Shown one piece after another: positions 26,007-34,854 of a stretch of 64,000 nucleotides of DNA. This DNA is from Streptomyces sp. NRRL B-3428 (lineage in GTDB: Bacteria > Actinomycetota > Actinomycetes > Streptomycetales > Streptomycetaceae). The first letter of the stretch is position 1. Every line of letters starts with the position of its first letter. Made by a program: the position numbers and the translations under genes. The stretch lies in contig JOGW01000006.1 of assembly GCA_000721375.1 (NCBI GenBank), forward strand, positions 1 to 64,000, written 5' to 3'. The notes under the pieces were generated by a model. The model did not search any database and was not told where the DNA came from. It was given only the letters and a program-made list of their open reading frames with translations.

Positions 26007-26099
26007 GACGCCAAGTGTGCCCTACGAGGACACAGCGGACGCAGGGGGACAGAAATGCGTTCGCCACCGCCGAGGAGCGGGTGAGATCCTGGGATCCGT

Positions 26100-29000
26100 A
26101 TGTCTACTTCCTTCGACGATCTCGCCAAGCTCGTGAACGGCGAGACCTCGCTCCGTGACGCCCACCGCCTCGGCCGCCGGCTCGAGGGGGCCCGCCGTAT
26201 CCGCAAGCCCGAGGCGCGTCAGGCCGTCTTCGACGAGATCGCCGGCGAAGCGGAGAAATCCGCCGCCCGCATACGGGAGCGGCGCGCCACGCTGCCCGCG
26301 ATCACCTATCCCGAGCAGCTGCCGGTCAGTCAGAAGAAGGACGAGATCCTCGAGGCGATCCGCGACCACCAGGTCGTGATCGTGGCGGGTGAGACAGGCT
26401 CCGGAAAGACGACACAGATCCCGAAGATCTGTATGGAGCTGGGCCGTGGCGTACGCGGCATGATCGGCCATACGCAGCCGAGGCGTATCGCGGCCCGTAC
26501 GGTCGCCGAGCGCGTGGCCGAGGAGCTGGGCACCGAGCTCGGCGAGACGGTCGGCTGGAAGGTCCGCTTCACCGACCAGGTCGGCGGCTCCACCTTCCTG
26601 AAGCTGATGACGGACGGCATCCTGCTCGCCGAGATCCAGACGGACCGCGAGCTGCGCGCGTACGACACGATCATCATCGACGAGGCCCACGAGCGGTCCC
26701 TCAACATCGACTTCCTGCTCGGGTACCTGGCCCAGCTGCTGCCCAAGCGCCCGGATCTGAAGGTCGTCATCACCTCGGCGACCATCGATCCCGAGCGGTT
26801 CTCCCGGCACTTCGGGGACGCCCCGATCGTCGAGGTCAGCGGCCGTACGTATCCGGTCGAGGTCCGCTACCGCCCCCTCCTCGAAGAGGACTCCGAGGAC
26901 TCCGACCGCGACCAGATCACCGCGATCTGCGACGCCGTCGAGGAGCTGCAGGGCGAGGGCAAGGGCGACATCCTCGTCTTCCTCTCCGGTGAGCGGGAGA
27001 TCCGCGACACGGCGGACGCGCTGGAGAAGAAGAAGTACCGGTTCACTGAGGTACTCCCCCTTTACGCCCGGCTGTCGCACGCCGAGCAGCACCGCGTCTT
27101 CCAGGCGCACACGGGACGCAGGATCGTTCTGGCGACGAACGTCGCCGAGACCTCGCTGACCGTCCCCGGCATCAAGTACGTGATCGACCCGGGTACGGCC
27201 CGTATCTCGCGCTACAGCCATCGCACCAAGGTCCAGCGCCTGCCCATCGAGGCGGTCAGCCAGGCCAGCGCGAATCAGCGCAAGGGCCGCTGCGGCCGTA
27301 CGTCCGACGGCATCTGCATCCGGCTGTACTCCGAGGAGGACTTCGAGTCCCGCCCGGAGTTCACGGACGCCGAGATCCTCCGTACGAACCTGGCCTCCGT
27401 CATCCTGCAGATGACCGCGGCAGGCCTCGGCGACATCGAGAAGTTCCCCTTCATCGACCCGCCGGACCACCGCAACATCCGCGACGGCGTCCAACTGCTC
27501 CAGGAACTGGGCGCGTTGGACCCCAGCGAGAAGGACCACCGCAAGCGGCTCACGCAGATGGGCCGCAAGCTCGCCCAGCTGCCGGTGGACCCGCGCCTTG
27601 CGCGCATGGTCGTCGAGGCCGACAAGAACGGGTGCGTACGCGAGGTCATGGTGATCGCGGCCGCCCTGTCCATCCAGGACCCGCGCGAGCGCCCGGCCGA
27701 GAAGCAGACGCAGGCGGACCAGCAGCACGCCCGGTTCAAGGACGAGACGTCCGACTTCCTCGCGTATCTGAATCTCTGGCGCTACATCCGTGAGCAGCAG
27801 CGCGAGCGCGGCTCGTCCTCGTTCCGTCGGATGTGCAAGCAGGAGTATCTGAACTTCCTGCGCATCCGCGAGTGGCAGGACATCTATACGCAGCTGCGGA
27901 CCGTCGCGAAGCAGATGGGCATCCATCTGAACGAGGACGACGCCGGCGACCAGCAGGTGCACCTCTCGCTCCTGGCCGGTCTCCTCTCCCACATCGGGAT
28001 GAAGGATGTGAAGGACGGCGCGAAGAACGAGTACCTGGGCGCCCGCAGCGCCAAGTTCGCCGTCTTCCCGGGCTCCGCGCTCTTCAAGAAAACCCCGCGC
28101 TTCGTGATGTCCGCCGAGCTGGTGGAGACCTCGCGTCTGTGGGCGCGGGTCAACGCGAAGATCGAGCCCGAGTGGATCGAGCCCCTCGCGCAGCACCTGG
28201 TGAAGCACACCTACTCCGAGCCGCACTGGGAGAAGGACCAGGCCGCGGTGATGGCGTACGAGAAGGTCACGCTGTACGGCGTCCCGATCGTCACCGAGCG
28301 GAAGATCAACTACGGCAGGATCGACGCCGAGGCCAGCCGCGAACTGTTCATCCGCAACGCGCTCGTCGAGGGCGACTGGCGTACGCACCACAAGTTCTTC
28401 GCGGACAACCGCAAGCTCCTGACCGAGGTCGAGGAGCTCGAGCACCGGGCACGGCGCCGCAACATCCTGGTCGACGACGACACCCTCTTCGACTTCTACG
28501 ACGAGCGCGTGCCCGAGCACGTGGTCTCCGGCGCGCACTTCGACTCCTGGTGGAAGTCGAAGAAGCGGGACGAGCCCGAGCTGCTCGACTTCGAGCGCTC
28601 GATGCTGATCCGCGAGTCCGCGGAGGCGGTCACCAAGGCCGACTATCCGGACTCCTGGCGCCAGGGACAGCTGAAATTCCGGGTGACGTACCAGTTCGAG
28701 CCGGGGGCGGACGCCGACGGTGTGACCGTCCACATCCCGCTCCAGGTCCTCAACCAGGTCACCGACGAGGGCTTCGACTGGCAGATCCCGGGCCTGCGCG
28801 AGGACGTGGTCACCGAACTGATCCGCTCCCTGCCCAAGCCGATCCGCCGCCACTACGTACCGGCGCCGAACTACGCGAAGGCCTTCCTGGAGCGGGCGAC
28901 TCCCCTTCAGGAGTCGCTGCCCGTGACGTTGGCCCGCGAGCTGAAGGGCATGGTCGGCGTCCCGGTCACGGCCGAGGACTTCGATCTCACCCGCGTACCG

Positions 29001-30032
29001 GACCACTTGAAGATCACGTTCCGGATCGTCGACGAACGCCGTCGCAAGCTCGCCGAGGGCCCCGACCTGGAGGCCCTCAAGCTCCAGCTCAAGCCGAAGG
29101 CCCGGCAGGCGATCTCGAAGGCCGCGGCCGCGACGGCCGAGCGCGCGGGCGGCCCGTCGATCGAGCGGACCGGGCTGACGGACTGGACGATCGGCGCCCT
29201 GCAGAAGGTCTTCGAGACCCGTCGCGCCGGCCAGCCGGTCAAGGCGTACCCGGCCCTGGTGGACGACGGCACCTCCGTCTCCGTACGGCTCTTCGACACC
29301 GAGGCCGAGCAGCAGGCGGCGATGTGGAAGGGCACGCGCCGCCTGATCCTCCTGAACATCCCGGTCAACGTCTCGAAGTTCGCCTCCGGCAAGCTCACGA
29401 ACCAGCAGAAGCTCACGCTCTCGGCCAGCCCGCACGGCTCGATCCCCGCGCTCGTCGACGACTGCGTCACGGCCGCCGCGGACAAGCTGATCGCCGACTT
29501 CGGCGGTCCGGCCTGGGACGAGGAGTCCTACCGGAAGCTGTACGAGAAGGTCCGCGCCGACATCGTGGACGCCACCGTGCACACGGTCGGCCAGGTCCAG
29601 CAGGTGCTCGCCGCCTGGCAGGCCTGTGAGCGACGGCTGAAGTCCACGACGAGCGCGGCGCTCCTGCCCAACCTCCAGGACGTACGCAAGCAGCTGGACG
29701 CCCTGGTGAAGCCGGGCTTCGTCACGTCGGCCGGGCTGCGCCGGCTGCCCGATCTGATGCGCTATCTCGTCGCCGCCGACCGCCGCCTGCAGCAGATGCC
29801 CACCGCGGTGCAGCGCGACAGTGCGCGCATGGAGAAGGTGCACGAGATGCAGGACGAGTACGCCTGGCTCCTGGAGCAGCTGCCGCAGGGCCGGCCCGTG
29901 CCGCAGGAGGCCCTGGAGATCCGCTGGATGATCGAGGAACTGCGCGTCAGCTACTTCGCGCACGCCCTGGGCACCGCGTATCCGATCTCCGACAAGCGCA
30001 TCGTGAAGGCGGTGGACGCGGCCGCTCCGTAG
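26100..30032 (+). CDS. hrpA: ATP-dependent RNA helicase HrpA
   Basis: A 1310-residue DEAH-box helicase, the full length of bacterial HrpA. Motifs in order: Walker A GETGSGKT (97-104), the TQPRRIAART segment, DEAH (194-197) in IIIDEAHERSLNIDF, SAT, TNVAETSLT, and QRKGRCGR. It continues through the helicase-associated domain and OB fold to the long C-terminal DUF3418-type region found only in HrpA. It unwinds RNA with a 3'-5' polarity and in E. coli helps rescue collided ribosomes and process mRNA. There is no clear ribosome site; the ATG at 26100 is the first in-frame start. It is divergent from the redox operon. Confidence 0.95.
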   Translation: MSTSFDDLAKLVNGETSLRDAHRLGRRLEGARRIRKPEARQAVFDEIAGEAEKSAARIRERRATLPAITYPEQLPVSQKKDEILEAIRDHQVVIVAGETGSGKTTQIPKICMELGRGVRGMIGHTQPRRIAARTVAERVAEELGTELGETVGWKVRFTDQVGGSTFLKLMTDGILLAEIQTDRELRAYDTIIIDEAHERSLNIDFLLGYLAQLLPKRPDLKVVITSATIDPERFSRHFGDAPIVEVSGRTYPVEVRYRPLLEEDSEDSDRDQITAICDAVEELQGEGKGDILVFLSGEREIRDTADALEKKKYRFTEVLPLYARLSHAEQHRVFQAHTGRRIVLATNVAETSLTVPGIKYVIDPGTARISRYSHRTKVQRLPIEAVSQASANQRKGRCGRTSDGICIRLYSEEDFESRPEFTDAEILRTNLASVILQMTAAGLGDIEKFPFIDPPDHRNIRDGVQLLQELGALDPSEKDHRKRLTQMGRKLAQLPVDPRLARMVVEADKNGCVREVMVIAAALSIQDPRERPAEKQTQADQQHARFKDETSDFLAYLNLWRYIREQQRERGSSSFRRMCKQEYLNFLRIREWQDIYTQLRTVAKQMGIHLNEDDAGDQQVHLSLLAGLLSHIGMKDVKDGAKNEYLGARSAKFAVFPGSALFKKTPRFVMSAELVETSRLWARVNAKIEPEWIEPLAQHLVKHTYSEPHWEKDQAAVMAYEKVTLYGVPIVTERKINYGRIDAEASRELFIRNALVEGDWRTHHKFFADNRKLLTEVEELEHRARRRNILVDDDTLFDFYDERVPEHVVSGAHFDSWWKSKKRDEPELLDFERSMLIRESAEAVTKADYPDSWRQGQLKFRVTYQFEPGADADGVTVHIPLQVLNQVTDEGFDWQIPGLREDVVTELIRSLPKPIRRHYVPAPNYAKAFLERATPLQESLPVTLARELKGMVGVPVTAEDFDLTRVPDHLKITFRIVDERRRKLAEGPDLEALKLQLKPKARQAISKAAAATAERAGGPSIERTGLTDWTIGALQKVFETRRAGQPVKAYPALVDDGTSVSVRLFDTEAEQQAAMWKGTRRLILLNIPVNVSKFASGKLTNQQKLTLSASPHGSIPALVDDCVTAAADKLIADFGGPAWDEESYRKLYEKVRADIVDATVHTVGQVQQVLAAWQACERRLKSTTSAALLPNLQDVRKQLDALVKPGFVTSAGLRRLPDLMRYLVAADRRLQQMPTAVQRDSARMEKVHEMQDEYAWLLEQLPQGRPVPQEALEIRWMIEELRVSYFAHALGTAYPISDKRIVKAVDAAAP

Positions 30033-30141
30033 GCCGCGGCGCTGTAGCGATCCGCTCGCTATAAGTGAGTTCGACCGCTGGGCCTGCACTGCTGTACAGT
30101 CCTTCTCGCAGCGCAACACAAAAGCAAGCGCCGCAAACCAA

Positions 30142-30216
30142 GGTCCTGTGGAGCAGTTTGGAGTGCTCGCCACCCTGTCAAGGTGGAGGCCGCGGGTTCA
30201 AATCCCGTCAGGACCG
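30142..30216 (+). tRNA. tRNA-Asp (GTC), copy 2
   Basis: A 75-base cloverleaf identical to the gene at 22970-23044, in the same orientation, 7.1 kb further on. Confidence 0.95.
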
Positions 30217-30222
30217 CAGTAG

Positions 30223-30254
30223 AGAAGGCCCGCACCGGTTGGTGCGGGCCTTCT
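30223..30254 (+). terminator. Terminator of tRNA-Asp copy 2
   Basis: A perfect 14-bp inverted repeat with a four-base loop, seven bases after the tRNA. Confidence 0.75.
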
Positions 30255-30395
30255 GCGTTGTCTGCGCAGGCGCACGGGGTCCACTGCGCGATGTCCAAGA
30301 CCAGCCACCCCACCCCAGGCGGTCTTGACGCCCCCTGCCACCCCCCGGTACTCCAACAGGGAGGCAGGAACCCCTCGCACGCCAGGAGGTGGCGG

Positions 30396-30596
30396 ATGGC
30401 GGCGTACGCGCGGCACGAGACCCGAGCGCTCCTACGGGCCCATCTCTCGGCCTCGACCGGCTATCGCCATCTGACGCGCCACTGTCCCGTCTGCCACCGC
30501 CTCCTGCGGCTCGCGATGCAGCCGGAGAGCCAAGGGGACCAAGCGGCCCTGGAGGCCCTGGAGGCCCACGAGGACGAAAGTCCCGCGAACGGATGA
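30396..30596 (+). CDS. DUF6274-family small protein with CPVC motif
   Basis: A 66-residue protein matching, from memory, the Streptomyces DUF6274 family: ARHETRALLRAHLSASTGYRHLTRHCPVCHRLLRLAM. The His/Cys arrangement (HLTRHCPVCHRL) suggests a small metal-binding knuckle. GGAGGTG lies immediately upstream of the ATG at 30396. It has no signal peptide. Function is unknown; it sits between a tRNA-Asp and the bldC region. Confidence 0.7.
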   Translation: MAAYARHETRALLRAHLSASTGYRHLTRHCPVCHRLLRLAMQPESQGDQAALEALEAHEDESPANG

Positions 30597-31074
30597 CCAA
30601 AGCCGCCTGTCGCCAACTGCCCCTGGTGGGAGGCTGATGAAGGGTCGGGAGCTTCCTCCGAGCCCCCTACCGCAGCGACGTCATATGCCACAAGCGGCCG
30701 GTCGTGTGACGGGTGTCACCGAAGGAGTTTTGGGAAAGCCAGAACTTACACCCCTCCTACAACAGGTCAATTTAATATGTGCAATTGCACTGCCCTGCGA
30801 GCGCGTTCGCGCCCCCCTTCGAAGCGCACCCCTCAAGCCTGAGCAGAGTCGAACAGGGCCGCTCAGCGGCGGTCCGCACAGGGTGCCGAGCAGGCCCTGA
30901 GCGCACAAAAAAGATCGCGCTGGACCCGGCGGAGTCCAGCGCGATCGACGACGCACCCGAATGTCTTGGGCAGGGCCTCCGTTGGGGCGGCGACCCTTGT
31001 CGTATGGAGTTGTGTGCGGGCAGAGACCGGGGTGGGGGCCCCGGAACAGCCCAAAGGCGAAGCTAAGGGGTGTT
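30597..31074. other. Intergenic region downstream of bldC with AT-rich island
   Basis: This 478-base stretch holds the bldC terminator and, at about 30765-30795, a locally AT-rich segment unusual for this genome. It contains the perfect 12-bp palindrome GTGCAATTGCAC (30779-30790). On the minus strand TTGACC and TAAGTT, 16 bases apart (about 30767 and 30745), resemble a promoter pointing away from bldC. No protein gene with a ribosome site was found, so a small RNA is possible. Confidence 0.35.
30905..30946 (-). terminator. Rho-independent terminator of bldC
   Basis: A perfect 13-bp inverted repeat with an 8-base loop (30913-30946) is followed on the minus strand by six T residues. It is the most canonical terminator in the window and lies 129 bases beyond the bldC stop. 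Confidence 0.75.
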
Positions 31075-31281
31075 TCAGGCCTCGCTGCGCTGCTGCGGAA
31101 TACCCGCAAGCAGTGCGCGGACCTCAGCCTCGCGGTAGCGGCGGTGTCCACCCAGCGTGCGGATGGACGTGAGCTTGCCGGCCTTCGCCCAGCGCGTGAC
31201 CGTCTTCGGGTCAACGCGGAACATGGTGGCGACCTCAGCCGGGGTCAGCAGCGGCTCGGCATCAGGGGTGCGAGCGGTCAT
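31075..31281 (-). CDS. bldC: Developmental regulator BldC
   Basis: A 68-residue MerR-like winged-helix protein without the MerR dimerisation or effector domains. The DNA-binding fold reads TPAEVATMFRVDPKTVTRWAKAGKL followed by the wing SIRTLGGHRRYREAEV. BldC binds cooperatively as head-to-tail oligomers and delays entry into development in Streptomyces. The ATG at 31281 is preceded by GAGGAGG; the longer frame would place this ribosome site inside the gene. An 8-bp hairpin lies directly upstream of the ribosome site. Confidence 0.95.
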   Translation of the reverse strand: MTARTPDAEPLLTPAEVATMFRVDPKTVTRWAKAGKLTSIRTLGGHRRYREAEVRALLAGIPQQRSEA

Positions 31282-31799
31282 GAGCGGCCTCCTCGGGAGA
31301 ACCGAACCTTCTCGGTTCTTTCCTTTAAATTCTGCACCTTGACCCGCGTTGCCCGATATGGCGGACACGGGTCGAGTCGGTTATAGGACGAACGGCTTGT
31401 CCTCGGCACTACAACTACACCATCCGTCCAGCCGCGTCGGCCAAACCGATGGAATTGCCCTCTCAGGTGTCCATCAACGACGGAAGCCGATGGACCGTGC
31501 CATAGCGGACAGTCACGTCATTGTGACGATCAGTCACAGCGTGATCAGAAGTCATCAGGCCCCCCAATCAGAGTGCAATGCCGAGCGTTCCGCCCCTAGT
31601 TGGGCGGATGGAGCCCTCCCCGGACTCCTTGTCCTATTTTGGCATGGAGCAAGGGGAAGGATGCAAGGGTGATGTAAGTGCGGTCCGTCACGCTTGACCC
31701 AATGGCCCGGATCGGGACCAACGTCCTTGCAGTCCTCCGACCATAGCCCTAAGCGAGATGCGCAAAAGGCCCGAGTCTTGGCGAGATGCCCCGGTTTGG
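31282..31799. other. bldC upstream region
   Basis: This 518-base gap holds the bldC promoter and leader. Notable features are the leader hairpin, a TATAAC box on the minus strand near 31384, and a cluster of GTCAC/GTGAC half-sites between 31512 and 31558. Open frames here have no ribosome sites. Confidence 0.4.
31298..31319 (-). promoter_or_regulatory. Hairpin in the bldC leader
   Basis: AGAACCGA and TCGGTTCT form a perfect 8-bp inverted repeat with a six-base loop, ending 3 bases before the GAGGAGG ribosome site of bldC. It could be an operator or an RNA hairpin that limits ribosome access. Confidence 0.45.
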
Positions 31800-32648
31800 T
31801 CAGCTTGCGAACTGTCGCGCGCGGACCGTCCGCCACCGCTCCATAAGTCGTGCATACGCGGCGGCCGCGCTCTCGCCGTCCCCCTGACGCAGCGCCGCGA
31901 TCCCCTCGGCGACGTCCGCGGCGGAGTGGTCCTCGTCGAGATGGTCGGAGGGCAGGGCGTGCACGAGGCCGCCGTAGTCCAGCTCCACGAGTGAACGCGG
32001 ATGGAACTCTTCCAGCCACCGTCCGACATCCGTCAGACCGTCGATCAGCGGCCCTTCGTCCAGGGTGTCGCGCAGGGCCCTGAGCGCCCGGGCGACCCTG
32101 CGGCGGGCCTGGACCATGGGTGTGCGGTAGCGCAGCAGGGCCGCGGCCGCCTCCCCCTCCGCCTTCTCCTCGTAACGCCGCTCCTCGTCCGTGAAGAGGA
32201 CGAACCAGCTCAGCGGTACATGCCAGGTGGCCGAGCGGATCCAGGGGCGGGCGTCGGGATTGCGCTCGAGCCACGCCTCGTAGTCCGCGGCCGTCTGCAG
32301 CCGCACCACGGGCGGCAGCACCGCGTCGAGCACGGGCCCCGGCAGCTGCTCGCCGAGCGCGCCGAGGGCCTGCCAGCCCCGCAGGCGGGTGCGCCAGGGG
32401 CACACGCACAGCACCCCGTCCACATAGGCGAGGAAGGCGTCGCTGCTCTCGTGCACCGGGACCGGGACGGGCGGGGTGGGCAGCAAATCCCTGAGGGAGC
32501 GGCGGAGTTCGTCCTGGTACGAGGGGTGGTCCTCGCGCTCCGAGTAGCGCACCCAGTGCGTGCGCTCGGGCTCGGGGAAGGCGGCCAGCGGCTCGTACAC
32601 GCGCAGATAGGACGCATAGGGGACGCACACCGCCGAAACCTTGGGCAC
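31800..32648 (-). CDS. Conserved actinobacterial protein of unknown function
   Basis: A 282-residue soluble protein. The GTG at 32648 has GGGAGG upstream; it begins [21 protein letters not shown]. It has several Trp and Arg-rich helices ([32 protein letters not shown]) and no signal peptide or membrane helix. I do not recognise a named domain. It is divergent from the valine dehydrogenase gene and reads toward bldC, an arrangement I recall as conserved in Streptomyces. Confidence 0.75.
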   Translation of the reverse strand: MPKVSAVCVPYASYLRVYEPLAAFPEPERTHWVRYSEREDHPSYQDELRRSLRDLLPTPPVPVPVHESSDAFLAYVDGVLCVCPWRTRLRGWQALGALGEQLPGPVLDAVLPPVVRLQTAADYEAWLERNPDARPWIRSATWHVPLSWFVLFTDEERRYEEKAEGEAAAALLRYRTPMVQARRRVARALRALRDTLDEGPLIDGLTDVGRWLEEFHPRSLVELDYGGLVHALPSDHLDEDHSAADVAEGIAALRQGDGESAAAAYARLMERWRTVRARQFAS

Positions 32649-32846
32649 GCCTGCTCCCTCCCCCACGGGCCCTCTCGGAAACCCGCCTGGAACCACTCCG
32701 AATCGTCCCACGGCACACGTTCGCGAGAGAGTGATCCGCAGCACTGCGGTGCTGGGGAAGCCGTACAGGTCTTAATCTGCTGTCCACGGCCTCCCCACCC
32801 ACAGGAAGCCGCTCCAACCGCCGCTTTATCCATGGGAGTCACCACC

Positions 32847-33953
32847 GTGACCGAAGTGACCGGCGCCCCTGCCGACGTGCTGCACACCCTGTTCCAGTCG
32901 GATCAGGGCGGCCATGAGCAGGTAGTGCTCTGCCAGGACCGTGCGAGCGGCCTCAAGGCCGTCATCGCCCTCCATTCGACCGCCCTGGGCCCCGCCCTCG
33001 GCGGCACCCGCTTCTACCCGTACGCGAGCGAGGCCGAGGCGATCGCCGACGCGCTCAATCTCGCCCGCGGGATGTCCTACAAGAACGCCATGGCCGGACT
33101 CGACCACGGCGGCGGCAAGGCCGTGATCATCGGGGACCCCGAGAAGATCAAGAGCGAGGAACTACTGCTCGCCTACGGCCGCTTCGTCGCCTCGCTCGGC
33201 GGCCGCTACGTCACCGCGTGCGATGTCGGCACCTATGTGGCCGACATGGACATCGTCGCCCGCGAGTGCCGGTGGACCACCGGCCGTTCCCCCGAGAACG
33301 GCGGCGCCGGCGACTCCTCCGTCCTCACCGCCTTCGGCGTCTACCAGGGCATGCGGGCCAGCGCCCAGCACCTGTGGGGCGATCCTTCGCTGCGCGGCCG
33401 CAAGGTCGGTATCGCGGGCGTCGGCAAGGTCGGCCACCACCTCGTCGAGCACCTCGTCGCCGAAGGCGCCGAGATCGTCATCACCGACGTACGCGAGGAA
33501 TCCGTACGGAGGATTCTCGACAAGCACCCGGGCGTCGTCACCTCGGTCGAGGACACCGACGCGCTGATCCGCGTCGAGGGCCTCGACATCTATGCGCCGT
33601 GCGCGCTGGGTGGCGCCCTGAACGACGACAGCGTGCCGGTCCTGACCGCCTCGGTGGTCTGCGGCGCCGCGAACAACCAGCTCGCGCATCCGGGCGTCGA
33701 GAAGGACCTCGCAGACCGCGGCATCCTCTACGCGCCCGACTACGTGGTGAACGCCGGTGGCGTGATCCAGGTCGCCGACGAGCTGCACGGTTTCGACTTC
33801 GACCGCTGCAAGGCCAAGGCCGCGAAGATCTACGACACGACGCTGGCCATATTCGCTCGGGCCAAGGCGGACGGCATCCCGCCGGCCGCGGCGGCGGACC
33901 GGATCGCGGAGCAGCGGATGGCGGAGGCGCGCGCGGCGCGCAGCGCGGTCTGA
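32847..33953 (+). CDS. vdh: Valine (branched-chain amino acid) dehydrogenase
   Basis: A 368-residue NAD-dependent enzyme that oxidatively deaminates valine, leucine and isoleucine, feeding branched-chain precursors to fatty acids and polyketides. The Glu/Leu/Phe/Val dehydrogenase motifs are visible: catalytic Lys in [10 protein letters not shown], the [12 protein letters not shown] segment, and the Rossmann [13 protein letters not shown] set the start at the GTG at 32847, with GGGAG eight bases upstream, giving [16 protein letters not shown], close to the known Streptomyces protein; the ATG at 32832 has no ribosome site. A hairpin follows the stop. Confidence 0.93.
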   Translation: MTEVTGAPADVLHTLFQSDQGGHEQVVLCQDRASGLKAVIALHSTALGPALGGTRFYPYASEAEAIADALNLARGMSYKNAMAGLDHGGGKAVIIGDPEKIKSEELLLAYGRFVASLGGRYVTACDVGTYVADMDIVARECRWTTGRSPENGGAGDSSVLTAFGVYQGMRASAQHLWGDPSLRGRKVGIAGVGKVGHHLVEHLVAEGAEIVITDVREESVRRILDKHPGVVTSVEDTDALIRVEGLDIYAPCALGGALNDDSVPVLTASVVCGAANNQLAHPGVEKDLADRGILYAPDYVVNAGGVIQVADELHGFDFDRCKAKAAKIYDTTLAIFARAKADGIPPAAAADRIAEQRMAEARAARSAV

Positions 33954-33981
33954 CGTTCTGTCCGAGGTCCTCTTGGTAGGG

Positions 33982-34012
33982 CGGGTCCTGGACGACTTGT
34001 GTTCAGGACCCG
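33982..34012 (+). terminator. Terminator of vdh
   Basis: A 9-bp perfect inverted repeat with a 13-base loop, 28 bases after the vdh stop codon. Confidence 0.5.
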
Positions 34013-34360
34013 TCAAACTCCGCGTCCTTTTGACGCGATACGAGCGAACCTCAGGGGTCCCGATTCGGTCCGTGACCGGCGGGAACCCTGTCTGACACAC
34101 GGTCATCCAAGAGACAAGCCTCACGCTCGTCGGCGGGTCGCACGCCAAGAACAGGTTAAAATCAGGGCTGACCAGCGCGGACGGGGCTTCCCGCAGGTCT
34201 CCTCAGCAGGCGCGTCCTGCGGGCGGCGTACCGTATGGGCGCTGAAGCAGGTACCGTTGAAGCCCTACGGCACGGTCTCTCCACGGAGAGTCCGTTCCTG
34301 ATCATGAACGCGTGTCAAGACTCTGGGGCCAGTGCGCCCCATATCCAAGGGGGTCGAGCC
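34013..34360. other. Upstream region of the DUF3073 gene
   Basis: This 348-base stretch has no coding signals. TAAAAT at 34157-34162 is a strong-looking -10 box for the DUF3073 gene, though no -35 is evident at the usual distance; it would give a leader of about 190 bases. Confidence 0.35.
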
Positions 34361-34618
34361 ATGGGGCGCGGCCGGGCAAAGGCCAAGCAGACGAAGGTCG
34401 CCCGCCAGCTGAAGTACAGCAGCGGCGGGACTGACCTGTCGCGTCTGGCCAATGAGCTGGGCGCTTCGACTTCGCAGCAGCCGCCTAACGGCGAGCCGTT
34501 CGAGGACGACGAGGAAGAGGACGACCCGTACGCCCAGTACGCGGATCTGTACAACGACGACGATGAGGATGAGGACGAACAGTCCGATCCGCCGTCGTCG
34601 CAGCGCCGCGGCGCTTGA
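34361..34618 (+). CDS. DUF3073 family protein
   Basis: An 85-residue protein with the family's invariant basic start MGRGRAKAKQTKVARQLKY followed by a strongly acidic tail (DDEEEDDPYAQYADLYNDDDEDEDE). The family is restricted to actinobacteria and its function is unknown; the basic head suggests RNA or DNA binding. An AAGGGGG ribosome site precedes the ATG at 34361, and a terminator hairpin follows 20 bases after the stop. Confidence 0.9.
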   Translation: MGRGRAKAKQTKVARQLKYSSGGTDLSRLANELGASTSQQPPNGEPFEDDEEEDDPYAQYADLYNDDDEDEDEQSDPPSSQRRGA

Positions 34619-34637
34619 CCTCGTAGCAGCGTTAACA

Positions 34638-34675
34638 GGACCCGGTCCGGTGCAGTTCGCCGGACCGGGTCTTGT
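34638..34675 (+). terminator. Terminator of DUF3073 gene
   Basis: A 12-bp perfect inverted repeat with a nine-base loop followed by TTGTG. Confidence 0.65.
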
Positions 34676-34803
34676 GCTGCTCTCTTCGCTTCTGCGGCTG
34701 TGCGGTCCGGGCTACGCCCCACGGTGCTCCGCCGCTCCGCGGCGGGTTGGTTTTGTGGGGGCTGACGCCCCCACACCCCCGGCCGGAGGCCGGGAAACAA
34801 GAG

Positions 34804-34837
34804 CGGCGCCCGCCCCCACACCGGGGAGCAGGCGCCG
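34804..34837 (-). terminator. Terminator of purM
   Basis: A long near-perfect hairpin with CGGCGCC/GGCGCCG at its base, 17 bases beyond the purM stop codon and followed on the minus strand by CTCTTGTTT. Confidence 0.6.
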
Positions 34838-34854
34838 TACTACGTGCAGGGAGC

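Noticed and set aside
26022..30173. A 1383-codon minus-strand open frame opposite hrpA
   Set aside because: It is antisense to a complete, motif-rich HrpA gene, overlaps a tRNA-Asp gene and shows no recognisable domains.
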